21,349 nucleotides of DNA from an uncultured Olsenella sp. (GCA_937900605.1 CALCDK010000043.1:1-21349), one strand, 5' to 3'; shown: positions 1 to 7,715, counted from the first letter of the stretch. Notes: generated by a model not told the origin, from the letters alone. Translations and numbers: made by a program.

Positions 1-54
1 TCCGGACGCGCGGCGAGCTTACCGCACCCTTACATACGAATCGCGTGCAGCCTG

Positions 55-84
55 TTGACACGCGCCACCCCCGGTCCCTAGATT
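55..84 (+). promoter_or_regulatory. Sigma-70-type promoter of the mgtA leader
   Basis: A perfect -35 box TTGACA lies at 55-60. A -10 box TAGATT (4 of 6 consensus positions) lies at 79-84, giving an 18-bp spacer. Transcription would start near 90-92, exactly where the folded leader begins. It is the best promoter match in the window. This leaves an untranslated leader of about 330 nt before mgtA. Confidence 0.7.
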
Positions 85-90
85 CGTAGC

Positions 91-166
91 GTCGGCAGCG
101 GGCCACGGGGCCCGCGCATGGCGCCCGAACGCCTGCAGATCGGCCGACGACCCCTGTGAGCAGGGG
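91..166 (+). promoter_or_regulatory. Structured 5' leader RNA of mgtA (three-way junction plus hairpin)
   Basis: From the predicted transcription start the RNA can form a closing stem 91-96 with 143-148 (GTCGGC/GCCGAC). This encloses a 7-bp hairpin at 98-115 (GCGGGCC, loop ACGG, GGCCCGC) and a 4-bp hairpin at 120-133 (GGCG/CGCC), so a three-way junction. A separate 6-bp hairpin CCCCTG-TGAG-CAGGGG follows at 151-166, just ahead of the leader ORF's ribosome site. I could not match it to the M-box (ykoK) Mg2+ riboswitch or to another known aptamer. GC-rich DNA makes chance stems common, so the fold is a hypothesis. Confidence 0.4.
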
Positions 167-185
167 AGCCACAAGGAGGTGTCCC

Positions 186-248
186 GTGAACGACCACAGT
201 CGCAGTACCGGCGTTCGATTAGGCGGGGCCCCTCTCGCCGCCGCGTAG
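186..248 (+). CDS. Putative 20-codon leader peptide upstream of mgtA
   Basis: A short ORF starts with GTG at 186, five bases after a perfect Shine-Dalgarno sequence AAGGAGGT (173-180), the strongest ribosome site in the window. It ends at TAG 246-248. The peptide reads MNDHSRSTGVRLGGAPLAAA. Translated leader ORFs control Mg2+ transporter genes in enterobacteria (mgtL before mgtA), where ribosome stalling or drop-off sets the fold of the downstream leader. This peptide has no resemblance to MgtL and has only one proline and one acidic residue, so a similar role is inferred from position alone. It could instead be a start for a longer message, but the stop lies well before mgtA. Confidence 0.5.
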   Translation: MNDHSRSTGVRLGGAPLAAA

Positions 249-328
249 CAACGGCCGCGCGGACCCTCACCCGAATCGAACAGACAGCTGGCCGGTGACG
301 TGCCCGGAGCACGCCGCCGAGCGACGAC

Positions 329-398
329 CCCGGGCCACGGCCCGGGCCCATCCGTCATGCCGACCGACTTCGCGGCCGGCTTGCGGGCCCTGCCCGCA
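329..398 (+). promoter_or_regulatory. Two strong hairpins between the leader ORF and mgtA
   Basis: A 7-bp perfect stem CCCGGGC-CACG-GCCCGGG occupies 329-346. A second 7-bp perfect stem TGCGGGC-CCT-GCCCGCA occupies 382-398, ending 9 bases before the mgtA ribosome site (AAGGGG, 408-413). Neither has a following T run, so neither is a classical intrinsic terminator. They could act in attenuation, Rho control or ribosome-site access. Confidence 0.4.
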
Positions 399-421
399 CA
401 CAGCTCGAAGGGGTGATTACC

Positions 422-3082
422 ATGACCCTCGTCAGGAACAGGGACCTCAGGTCCGACCAGACCCTGCGCGACTCCCTGCTGGAGCTCGCGTCCACCCAGG
501 ACTCGGCCGCCGTGCTCGAGTTCTTCGGCACCGGGACGGACGGCCTCTCGCCGGAGCAAGTCGCCGACTCCCGCGAGACGTACGGCGCCAACGTCGTCTC
601 GCACAAGGACGCCAACACGGTGTGGCACCGTGCCAAGAAGGCCGTCCTCAACCCGTTCATCCTCATCCTCGCGCTTCTCGCCATGGTCAGCTGGGTCACG
701 GACGTGAGCCTCGCCGCGCCCGGCCAGGCCGACTGGTCCAAGGTCGTCGTGCTCTCGGTCATGATCGCGTGGAGCGTCGTCATGCGCTTCGTGCAGGAGG
801 CCAAGTCCGCCAACGCCGCGGCCGAGCTTCTCGCCATGGTCCGCAGCACCTGCGACGTCGTCCGCTCCGACGGCGAGCGCGAGGTGGACTTCGCCGACGT
901 CGTGGCCGGCGACCTCGTGCGCCTCGCCGCCGGCGACATGGTCCCCGCCGACCTGCGCGTCATCGAGTCCAAGGACCTCTTCGTCAACGAGGCCTCGCTC
1001 ACCGGCGAGTCCGAGCCCGTCGAGAAGCGCGCGGCCGACCGCTCGCTCGCGCACATGGGCTCCACGGTGGTGTCCGGATCCGGCGTCGGCGTGGTGTACG
1101 CCACCGGCAACGACACGATGCTGGGCCACATGGCCAAGGACATGAGCGTCAAGCCGCCCAAGACCTCGTTCGAGAGGGGCCTCGACGGCGTCTCCCGCGT
1201 CCTTCTCGGCTTCATGGCCGTCATGGTGCCGTTCGTCTTCCTGGTCAACGGCCTCACCAAGGGCGACTGGCTGTCCGCGCTGCTCTTCGCGGCCTCGATC
1301 GCGGTGGGCCTCACGCCCGAGATGCTGCCGACGATCGTGACGACGTGCCTGGCCAAGGGGTCGGTTGCCCTCTCGCGCAAGAAGGTCATCGTCAAGAACC
1401 TCGACTCCATGCAGAACCTGGGCTCCATCGACGTGCTCTGCACCGACAAGACCGGCACGCTCACGCAGGACCAGGTGGTGCTCGAGCGCTACCTGGACGT
1501 CATGGGCAACGACGACGCCCGCGTCCTGCGCCACGCCTTCCTCAACAGCCACTTCCAGACCGGCCTCAAGAACCTCATGGACAAGGCCATCGTCGCCCGC
1601 GCGGGCCAGCCGGGCTCGGGCGTGGACGCCGCCGGCATCGCCGCGACGTACGAGAAGGTCGACGAGATCCCCTTCGACTTCGAGCGCAGGCGCATGTCGG
1701 TCGTGGTCGCCGACGCGTCGGGCAAGACGCAGATGATCACGAAGGGCGCGGTCGAGGAGATGCTCGGCATCTGCTCGCACGTGGAGCTCGACGGCGAGGT
1801 GCTGCCGCTGGGCGAGGGCCTGCGCGAGCGCGTCCTGGCCGAGGCCGAGCGCCTCAACGACGAGGGCATGCGCGTCCTGGCCGTGGCGCAGCGCACGGAC
1901 CCGTCGGCGGTGGGGGCCTTCGGCGTCGCCGACGAGGACGACATGGTGCTGATCGGCTACCTGGCGTTTCTCGACCCGCCCAAGGAGAGCGCGGCCGCCG
2001 CGGTGGAGGCCCTGGCGCGCCACGGCGTCGCGGTCAAGGTCCTGACCGGCGACAACGGCCGCGTGGCGAGTCACATCTGCCGCGAGGTGGGCATCGAGGT
2101 CGGCCGCGTGGTCCTCGGCGAGGACGTCGAGCGCATGGGCGACGACGAGCTGGCCCGCGTGGCGGAGCGCGAGAACGTGTTCGCGAAGCTCTCGCCGTCG
2201 CAGAAGGCGCGCGTGGTGACGGTGCTGCGCGAGCGCGGCCACGCCGTTGGCTTCATGGGCGACGGCATCAACGACGCTGCGGCGCTGCGCGTGGCCGACG
2301 CCGGGATCAGCGTGGACACCGCGGTCGACGTGGCCAAGGAGACCGCGAGCGTCGTGCTTCTCGAGAAGGACCTCATGGTGCTCGAGACGGGCATCGTCGA
2401 GGGCCGCCGCACGTACGCCAACACGATCAAGTACCTCAAGATGACGGCGAGCTCCAACTTCGGGAACATGTTCTCGGTGCTGGCCGCGAGCGCGGCGCTG
2501 CCGTTCCTGCCGATGGGCGCGATCCAGCTCATCCTGCTCGACATGGTCTACAACTTCACCTGCTTCGCGGTGCCCTGGGACAACGTCGACCCCGAGATGC
2601 TCGATCGCCCCACGGTGTGGGACGCGCGCTCGGTGGCGGGCTTCATGCTGTGGATGGGCCCCGTGAGCTCGCTGTTCGACATCGCGACGTTCGCGGTGCT
2701 GTTCTTCGTGGTGTGCCCCGCGGTGCTGGGCGGCCCGTTCTGGGCGCTCGACCCGGCCGGAAGGCTGGCGTTCGCCGCGCTGTTCCAGACCGGCTGGTGC
2801 GTCGAGTCGATGTGGACGCAGACGCTCGTGGTGCACATGATCCGCACCGAGAAGGTCCCGTTCCTGCAGAGTCGCGCCTCGGCCCCGCTCATGCTGGCCG
2901 GGGTGGCGGGCTGCGTGGCGATGACGGTGCTGCCGTGGACGCCCGCGGGCGCGGCGTTCGGCCTGTCGGCCGCGCTGCCGGCGTGGTTCTTCGCGATCCT
3001 CGCGGCGTTCGTGGTGGCGTACATGCTGCTCGCGACGCTGGTCAAGCGCCTGTACGTGCGCAGGTACGGCAAGCTGCTGTAG
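422..3082 (+). CDS. mgtA: Magnesium-translocating P-type ATPase (MgtA/MgtB family)
   Basis: Integral membrane pump of class IIIB that uses ATP to bring Mg2+ into the cell. I start it at ATG 422 (886 aa) because AAGGGG at 408-413 sits 8 bases upstream; an in-frame GTG at 413 would overlap that site. Visible motifs: actuator TGES (194-197), the family-typical M4 segment with GLTPEMLP just before the phosphorylation motif DKTGTL (Asp342), nucleotide-binding KGA (Lys441), TGD (542-544) and hinge GDGIND (Asp614, Asp618), followed by several C-terminal transmembrane helices. Length fits the family (about 900 aa). No mgtC or other transport gene is adjacent. The long folded leader with its own small ORF suggests control after transcription initiation, probably by Mg2+. 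Intact and confidently assigned. Confidence 0.95.
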   Translation: MTLVRNRDLRSDQTLRDSLLELASTQDSAAVLEFFGTGTDGLSPEQVADSRETYGANVVSHKDANTVWHRAKKAVLNPFILILALLAMVSWVTDVSLAAPGQADWSKVVVLSVMIAWSVVMRFVQEAKSANAAAELLAMVRSTCDVVRSDGEREVDFADVVAGDLVRLAAGDMVPADLRVIESKDLFVNEASLTGESEPVEKRAADRSLAHMGSTVVSGSGVGVVYATGNDTMLGHMAKDMSVKPPKTSFERGLDGVSRVLLGFMAVMVPFVFLVNGLTKGDWLSALLFAASIAVGLTPEMLPTIVTTCLAKGSVALSRKKVIVKNLDSMQNLGSIDVLCTDKTGTLTQDQVVLERYLDVMGNDDARVLRHAFLNSHFQTGLKNLMDKAIVARAGQPGSGVDAAGIAATYEKVDEIPFDFERRRMSVVVADASGKTQMITKGAVEEMLGICSHVELDGEVLPLGEGLRERVLAEAERLNDEGMRVLAVAQRTDPSAVGAFGVADEDDMVLIGYLAFLDPPKESAAAAVEALARHGVAVKVLTGDNGRVASHICREVGIEVGRVVLGEDVERMGDDELARVAERENVFAKLSPSQKARVVTVLRERGHAVGFMGDGINDAAALRVADAGISVDTAVDVAKETASVVLLEKDLMVLETGIVEGRRTYANTIKYLKMTASSNFGNMFSVLAASAALPFLPMGAIQLILLDMVYNFTCFAVPWDNVDPEMLDRPTVWDARSVAGFMLWMGPVSSLFDIATFAVLFFVVCPAVLGGPFWALDPAGRLAFAALFQTGWCVESMWTQTLVVHMIRTEKVPFLQSRASAPLMLAGVAGCVAMTVLPWTPAGAAFGLSAALPAWFFAILAAFVVAYMLLATLVKRLYVRRYGKLL

Positions 3083-3346
3083 GGCGCTCCGCTTTGGGGT
3101 GCAGCGGCTCGGGGCGAGCGTTTGGGGGTGGTGTGACGAGAAAGGCGCCGTTTGCGTGCTCGGCGAAAGCCCTTCTCCCTGGGACCTAGAGAAGTGTCTG
3201 CATTTGCCCAGGTGAGCGGCGTGCTTTGAGCTGATGCGGCGCGTTCGCACGATTTCGGGCACGCAAATCGCGCGATTGTCGTCACGGCACCCCTTGATAC
3301 GGTGCCTCAACCGGAATTCGATCCCTCCCGGCCGCGCCACATGGGG
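3083..3346. other. Intergenic region downstream of mgtA without a gene
   Basis: No coding pattern is visible on either strand. It holds a perfect 12-bp palindrome AATCGCGCGATT at 3266-3277. An inverted pair CGATTT (3250-3255) / AAATCG (3265-3270) lies beside it, as does a 6-bp hairpin GGCACC/GGTGCC at 3286-3306. It is somewhat AT-richer than its surroundings. No RNA gene is recognised. Confidence 0.5.
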
Positions 3347-3385
3347 ACGGGCCCCGGGCTGCCATGGTGGCGGCCCGGGGCCCGT
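3347..3385. terminator. Long hairpin between convergent genes, probable bidirectional terminator
   Basis: A 13-bp perfect inverted repeat (3347-3359 with 3373-3385, ACGGGCCCCGGGC) continues through a T-G wobble and GCCA/TGGC to a three-base loop, about 18 paired positions. It lies between mgtA and the minus-strand gene that ends at 3499. There is no T run on either side, so termination by this hairpin is inferred from position and stability. Confidence 0.6.
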
Positions 3386-3391
3386 TCGTAC

Positions 3392-3454
3392 GTGCGTGTG
3401 GCGTGCTGGCTGCGGCGTGCGTGTGGCGTGCTGGCTGCGGCGTGCTGGCTGCGG
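3392..3454. repeat. 25-bp tandem repeat, 2.5 copies
   Basis: Two identical 25-bp units at 3392-3416 and 3417-3441 are followed by a 13-bp partial copy at 3442-3454 (GTGCTGGCTGCGG). The unit begins GTGCGTGTGGCGTG and ends CTGGCTGCGGC. It lies between the hairpin and the 3' end of the minus-strand gene and contains no credible coding. Confidence 0.85.
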
Positions 3455-3498
3455 TGTGCGGGTGCGCTGCCGTCGCGGCGACGACCGCCGCGGGCGCG

Positions 3499-5502
3499 CT
3501 AGAGGTCGGCGCGCGTGACGATCTCCTGTGGGATGAGCCTGCTGTTCTCGACGACCGCGCGCAGGTAGGCCATCTCGTCCTCGTCGAGGCGACCCTCGAA
3601 GAGCTCGACGCCCTCCAGCGGCACGCCCTCCTGGCCGCACGGCTCGTTGTCCAGCGGGTCCGGGTAGCGCAGCATCGCGCGGCGCAGCATGAGGCGGTAG
3701 GCGGGGACGAACGGCTCGACGACGAAGCGGCCCTCGGCCGACGACGCCAGCTTGGCCATGATCGAGAGGCCCGCGCGGTCGATGTCGCCCCAGTAGTACA
3801 CGGTGACGTCCTCGGCGCGCAGCGACTCGAGCAGGTCGGGGAGCTTGTGCGGGTCGTTGACCAGGTAGCCGGTGCCGAAGATGACGCCGTGGACGCGCTG
3901 GTCCAGGAAGCGCTTGCGGTCCTCTTGGAACATGAGGTCGCGCATGTTGGCCCACGGGTCGAGGTTCTCGGACACCACGAGCTTCATGTGCTTGTGGTAG
4001 CGCGGGATGTGGTGCAGCAGGCCCAGGCGGGTCTGCGGGCGGCAGCGGACGATGTCGGTGAGGCCCATGAGGTGCAGCAGCTTGCGGCCATCGGCGTCCG
4101 GCGCCAGGAACTTCTCGTCGCCGAAGACGCGGTACGAGAGCTCGCGGACGCTCAGCGTGCCGTCGCCCAGGAACGGCGAGCCGTCGAGGGCGGCGTCGAT
4201 CTGCCTGATGGGCCTCTCGTAGGCGAGAAACGCGTCGGGGGTGCTGAGCAGCCAGCCGTTGATCCACAGGCGCGGGTCGAGGCCGATGATCTGCCGGCGC
4301 ACGTCGTTGAGCTCGGGCGACTGCTTGCGGACGTAGCCCATGCGCGAGAGCGGCCTGCGGTCGGCGCGCGAGGGGGCCGAGGGGGCGTTGGTGCGGGCGA
4401 TGGCGTGCGGGGCGTGGGCCTGCGCGGGCTCCTCGACGGGGGCCTGGGGCGCGTGGTCGTCGGCGGCGGGCTTGGCGTCGGCGGCGGGCTTGGTGTCGGC
4501 CTTGGGCTCGGTGCCGGCCGCGTCGGCGTCGGTCGCTTCAGCGTCAGCGGCGGCCTGGTCCTGGCCCTGGTGCGCCTGGCGGGCGGCACGGCGTGTGCGC
4601 CTGGCGCGGCGCCTGCGCGCGTTGCGGCCCTGGCCCTCGCCCGGGGCCGGCGTCGTGGCGGGCTCGTCGTGGGCGTCGGCGGGGGAGGCATCGGCCGCGG
4701 GTGCGGCGTCGGCAGCGGGCTCGAGCTTCGGCTCCGCGACGGGCTCCGGCGCTGCGGCGGCCTCGGCGCCCTCGCGCGCGGCACGCGCGGCGCGCTCGGT
4801 GGCGCAGCGGGAGTCGCGGGCGCGCCTCTCGGCACGGGCCATGCGGGCGGCGCGGCCCGGGCGCGGGCGCGCGGCCTCGAGCACGGCCTCGTCGGGCTCG
4901 TCGGCGGGCTGGGCCTCGTCCGTGGCGGGGGCGTCCTCGGCCGCGTCGTCGGACGCCTCGGCGTCGTGCTGCGCGGCGAAGTGCTTGGCGCCGCGACGGC
5001 GGCGCGGGCGGGACGGGGCCTGCGCGGCGTCGTCGGCGGCGGGGGCGTCGTCCTTCTCGCCGTCGGAAGCGCCGGAAGCGGCGGGTTCGGCAGCGGCGGC
5101 GTGGTCGTCGGAGTCGGCAGCGGTGGCGCGCCCGTCGCGCGCGCCGTCCCTCTCGCCGGTGTTCGTCTCGGCGGCGTCGGCCCGTGCCGCCTGACGAGCG
5201 AGCCTGAGGTCGGCCGGGGTCACCAGCTGGTAGGTCATGAGCGGCTCGTTGCCGTCCATCGGGACCGGGCGCTCCTCGAGGACGCCAAGCCCGACCAGGG
5301 AGTCGAGGACCTCCTGGCCGGCGCCGTAGCGCTCGAGCACGGACGTGACGTCGCCGACGGCGAGGCGGTCCTTGCGGACGCGCACCAGGCCGCTGGCGAT
5401 GCCGCCGGCGTTGCTGCGCTGGTTGGTGGGCAGCTTGCGGCCCAGAAGCTTCGCGAGGGACAGGACGCGCGCCTGTTCCTGCTCGGTGAGTTTCCTTGAC
5501 AT
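3499..5502 (-). CDS. JetD-like (DUF2220/TOPRIM) protein with long disordered linker
   Basis: Predicted cytoplasmic protein of 667 aa. The start at 5502 is chosen because AGGAGG lies a few bases upstream; a longer reading frame to 5652 adds only a low-quality Pro/Arg-rich tail. Residues 1-110 look like a small helical domain (LTEQEQARVLSLAKLLG). Residues about 110-380 are low-complexity Ala/Glu/Asp/Pro, with Lys/Arg-rich patches. Residues 388-667 are globular and resemble the C-terminal domain of Wadjet JetD (DUF2220). They carry a Glu in VSEN (Glu512), a GTGYLVN loop and YYWGDIDRAG (Asp573, Asp575), the expected TOPRIM acidic residues. JetD nicks or cleaves DNA, and TOPRIM domains bind Mg2+. 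No jetA, jetB or jetC is nearby, so this is an orphan of unknown role. The family call rests on motif recognition only. Confidence 0.6.
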   Translation of the reverse strand: MSRKLTEQEQARVLSLAKLLGRKLPTNQRSNAGGIASGLVRVRKDRLAVGDVTSVLERYGAGQEVLDSLVGLGVLEERPVPMDGNEPLMTYQLVTPADLRLARQAARADAAETNTGERDGARDGRATAADSDDHAAAAEPAASGASDGEKDDAPAADDAAQAPSRPRRRRGAKHFAAQHDAEASDDAAEDAPATDEAQPADEPDEAVLEAARPRPGRAARMARAERRARDSRCATERAARAAREGAEAAAAPEPVAEPKLEPAADAAPAADASPADAHDEPATTPAPGEGQGRNARRRRARRTRRAARQAHQGQDQAAADAEATDADAAGTEPKADTKPAADAKPAADDHAPQAPVEEPAQAHAPHAIARTNAPSAPSRADRRPLSRMGYVRKQSPELNDVRRQIIGLDPRLWINGWLLSTPDAFLAYERPIRQIDAALDGSPFLGDGTLSVRELSYRVFGDEKFLAPDADGRKLLHLMGLTDIVRCRPQTRLGLLHHIPRYHKHMKLVVSENLDPWANMRDLMFQEDRKRFLDQRVHGVIFGTGYLVNDPHKLPDLLESLRAEDVTVYYWGDIDRAGLSIMAKLASSAEGRFVVEPFVPAYRLMLRRAMLRYPDPLDNEPCGQEGVPLEGVELFEGRLDEDEMAYLRAVVENSRLIPQEIVTRADL

Positions 5503-5517
5503 GGTTCCTCCTGTTGC

Positions 5518-5558
5518 GCGGCGCGTCGCGCCGCATCCTGAGGGCGGCGTGGCGCCGC
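5518..5558 (-). promoter_or_regulatory. Two GC hairpins in the 5' leader of the JetD-like gene
   Basis: Palindromic GCGGCGCGTCGCGCCGC at 5518-5534 and hairpin GCGGCG-TGG-CGCCGC at 5544-5558 lie just upstream of the minus-strand ribosome site. They share the same stem sequence and could fold alternatively. A regulatory role is possible, but chance is not excluded in such GC-rich DNA. Confidence 0.3.
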
Positions 5559-5904
5559 GGATGAGATCGTGCGTGGCCGGGACGTCCTGGTCCCGGGGGC
5601 GAGAGGTGCGCGGCCGACCGGGCGGGCGCCCACGTGGCGGGCTTCGCGCCATGCGCGGCCCGGGCGTGCGGTCACGCGTGCGGACGCAGGGCGTCCAGCG
5701 GCGCGTGGGGGTCGGGCCTGGCGACGGCGCGGCGACGGGGCTCGCGGCGCCGGTGCCCTCCGTGCGCCGGGTGGCGCGACGGGGCCCTCGACTCCAGTGT
5801 ACACGCAGGCACCATCGTACGCCTTGCCGGGCCGCTTTCGGGCGCGCGGGGCCGGACCCCGCCGAACGCGCTCAAATGCGGGGCCGTCGTCCGATGCCGC
5901 GTGC
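5559..5904. other. Intergenic stretch between divergent genes
   Basis: No frame on either strand shows coding character. The reading frames that cross it are Arg/Pro/Gly-rich shadows. It contains a GTGTACAC palindrome at 5797-5804. TACACT, read on the minus strand at 5801-5796, could be a -10 box for the JetD-like gene, but I see no matching -35. Confidence 0.35.
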
Positions 5905-6239
5905 GGCCGCACCACGCCCAAGTGGCCCAACCGCCCGCGCTGGCGCCTCAAGCGCGCGACGGTGACGCAGCTCGCCCGCGAGTGCTTCGACCGCCGCGCC
6001 GCCGGTCCCGCCGGGCGCGGGCAGGCCGGCCGCCTCAAGCGTCTGCCGTCGGACCCCGTCAGCTACGAGGACGTCGGGCGACTCTGCCGAGAGGTGCGCC
6101 GCCGCTATGTCGGGCGCACGGTCGCGCAGGTGGCGGCCGCCGTCGGCTCCGGGCGCGACTCCAGCGACAAGCCCGAGGTGGTGAACGGCATCCGCATGTA
6201 TCGGCAGAGCTTCTGGCTGCGCGGGCGCGGGGTCGGATC
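5905..6239 (+). pseudogene. Coding island of unknown function, no clear start or stop
   Basis: From about 5905 to 6239 one plus-strand frame (codons beginning at positions equal to 1 modulo 3) has third positions almost all G or C and a natural amino-acid mix, for example PVSYEDVGRLCREVRRRYVG and AVGSGRDSSDKPEVVNGIRM. This pattern stops abruptly near 6239, yet no stop codon occurs there. Upstream of 5905 the coding signal fades without a convincing start or ribosome site; GTG 5797 is the only candidate I found. It lies just before the damaged methyltransferase gene. It may be a gene remnant, or a gene whose end is hidden by another base error. I do not recognise a family. Confidence 0.4.
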
Positions 6240-6242
6240 GGC

Positions 6243-6248
6243 TATGCT
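6243..6248 (+). promoter_or_regulatory. Possible -10 box before the methyltransferase gene
   Basis: TATGCT at 6243-6248, about 40 bases before the chosen GTG start, matches the -10 box used before the phosphofructokinase gene in this window (also TATGCT). No good -35 hexamer is present, so the call is weak. Confidence 0.35.
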
Positions 6249-6284
6249 TTTCGGACAACCGACACAGTCAGCGAATGGAGAAAC

Positions 6285-7543
6285 GTGTCGAAGAAGACCA
6301 TCAGAGTCGCCGAGCTCTTTGCGGGCGTCGGCGGGTTCCGCCTGGGGCTCGAGGGCTACCACGACCCCGCGCGGCCCGACTGGGGCCTGCCCGCCGCCGG
6401 GCCGTTCAAGACGGTCTGGGCCAACCAGTGGGAGCCGCCCGGAACCGAGTCCAAGCAGTTCGCGGCCCGCTGCTACCGCGAGCGCTTCGGCGAGGGCACC
6501 CTCGTCAACGAGGACATCCACGAGGTCCTCGCCCAGTTCCATCGCGGCGAGAGGGACATCCCCGACGTCGACATGGTCGTCGGCGGCTTCCCGTGCCAGG
6601 ACTACTCCGTCGCCAAGCCCCTCTCGCAGTCCGGCGGGATTGAGGGCAAGAAGGGCGTCCTGTGGTGGGACATCTATGACTTCCTGCGCATGAGGGGGCC
6701 GCGCCGCCAGCCGCGCTACGTGCTCCTCGAGAACGTCGACCGCCTGCTCAAGAGCCCGGCGTCCCAGAGGGGGCGCGACTTCGCGATTATCCTGTCGTGC
6801 CTTGGCGACCTGGGCTACTCCGTCGAGTGGCGCGTGGTCAACAGCGCCGAGTACGGCTTCCCGCAGCGCCGCAAGCGCATCTACGTGCTCGCCCGCCTGA
6901 CGGGCGAGGAGTGGGACCTCGACGCGCGCCTGACGCAGGGCACCCTCGCGCGGGCGTCGCCCACGTGGACGTGCCCGAGGACCCCTACGTCGCGTCGCAG
7001 CGCTTCAACCTGGGCGCGGCCGCCTCGCCGTTCCACGAGGCGGGCGCGATGCAGGACGGCCGCGTGGCCACCTGCAGGGTCGAGGAGGACTACGCGGGCC
7101 CGCGCCGCGTGCTGGGCGACGTGCTCGTCGACGAGTCCGAGGTCGGCGAGGAGTTCTACATCGAGGAGGACCAGCTGTCCCAGTGGCGCTACCTCAAGGG
7201 CTCCAAGTCCGAGGAGCGCGTGAACAAGAAGACCGGGTTCGCGTACCGCTACTCGGAGGGGGCCATGTCGTTCCCCGACCCGACCGACCGACCGTCGCGC
7301 ACGATCCTGACCGGCGAGGGCGGGTGCGGCGCCTCTCGCTTCAAGCACGTGGTGCAGGTGGCCGACGGGCGCTACCGCAGGCTGGTGCCCGACGAGCTCG
7401 ACCAGTTGCAGGGGTTCCCGCGCGGCTGGACCGACGCGGGCATGAGCGACGGCCGGCGCGCGTTCTGCATGGGCAACGCGCTGGTGGTGGGCATCCCGCA
7501 CGCCATCGGCAGGGCGCTCGCCGAGGAGGAGGGCCTGGCCTAG
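6285..7543 (+). pseudogene. C5-cytosine DNA methyltransferase, frameshifted
   Basis: The enzyme would transfer a methyl group from S-adenosylmethionine to carbon 5 of cytosine in DNA. From GTG 6285 (GGAG at 6277-6280, short spacing) the first frame holds motif I FAGVGGF, the catalytic PCQ loop (Cys104), motif VI ENV (Glu149) and motif VIII QRRKRIY (from Gln194). After about 6950 the protein continues in the frame one base back, through the target-recognition region to motif IX (QLQGFP) and motif X (GNALVVGIP), stopping at 7543. The original frame would stop at 7223. Adding one base, for example one G in the GGG at 6952-6954, restores about 419 aa. Either the gene is dead or a base is missing from the sequence. 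No restriction enzyme or Vsr gene is adjacent, so it may be an orphan. Confidence 0.85.
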
Positions 7544-7551
7544 GGCGTGGC

Positions 7552-7673
7552 CGCGTGCGGCGAGAGGGGCCGGCCGCCGCGGGCCCCGCGTCGCGCGCAT
7601 GGGGCCGCGTCTGGCGAGAGGGGCCGGCCGCCGGGGCCGCGCCGCGCGCACGGGGCCGGCCGCCGGGGCCGCG
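7552..7673. repeat. GC-rich intergenic repeats with GCGAGAGGGGCCGG core
   Basis: A 21-bp sequence beginning GGCGAGAGGGGCCGG is present identically at 7559-7579 and 7613-7633. A 22-bp sequence beginning GGGGCCGGCCGCC recurs identically at 7620-7641 and 7652-7673. The GCGAGARGGGCCG core also occurs in the tandem repeats near 15340-15370. No coding is visible. Confidence 0.75.
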
Positions 7674-7715
7674 TCCTTCTCGCTGGCCCGCGTCCTGGGG
7701 CCCGGGCACCGCGCG

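Noticed and set aside
91..166. M-box (ykoK) Mg2+ riboswitch
   Set aside because: The conserved M-box sequence elements are not found; only position and presence of stems agree.
295..3189. 964-residue plus-strand reading frame overlapping mgtA
   Set aside because: It is Arg/Gly/Pro-rich, in a different frame from the unmistakable MgtA protein.
3364..5499. 711-residue plus-strand reading frame opposite the JetD-like gene
   Set aside because: It is Val/Gly/Leu/Ala-rich, has no family resemblance or ribosome site, and is the complement of a gene with clear motifs; such shadows are expected at this GC content.
3499..5502. Complete Wadjet defence system
   Set aside because: Only a JetD-like C-terminal domain is present; no JetA, JetB or JetC homologue lies in the window.
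5872..6258. Minus-strand 128-residue frame opposite the coding island
   Set aside because: Its composition (Ala/Gly/His/Val-rich) is that of an antisense shadow, whereas the plus strand has the normal codon pattern.
6285..7543. Complete restriction-modification system
   Set aside because: No recognisable restriction endonuclease or Vsr gene flanks the methyltransferase, which is itself broken.
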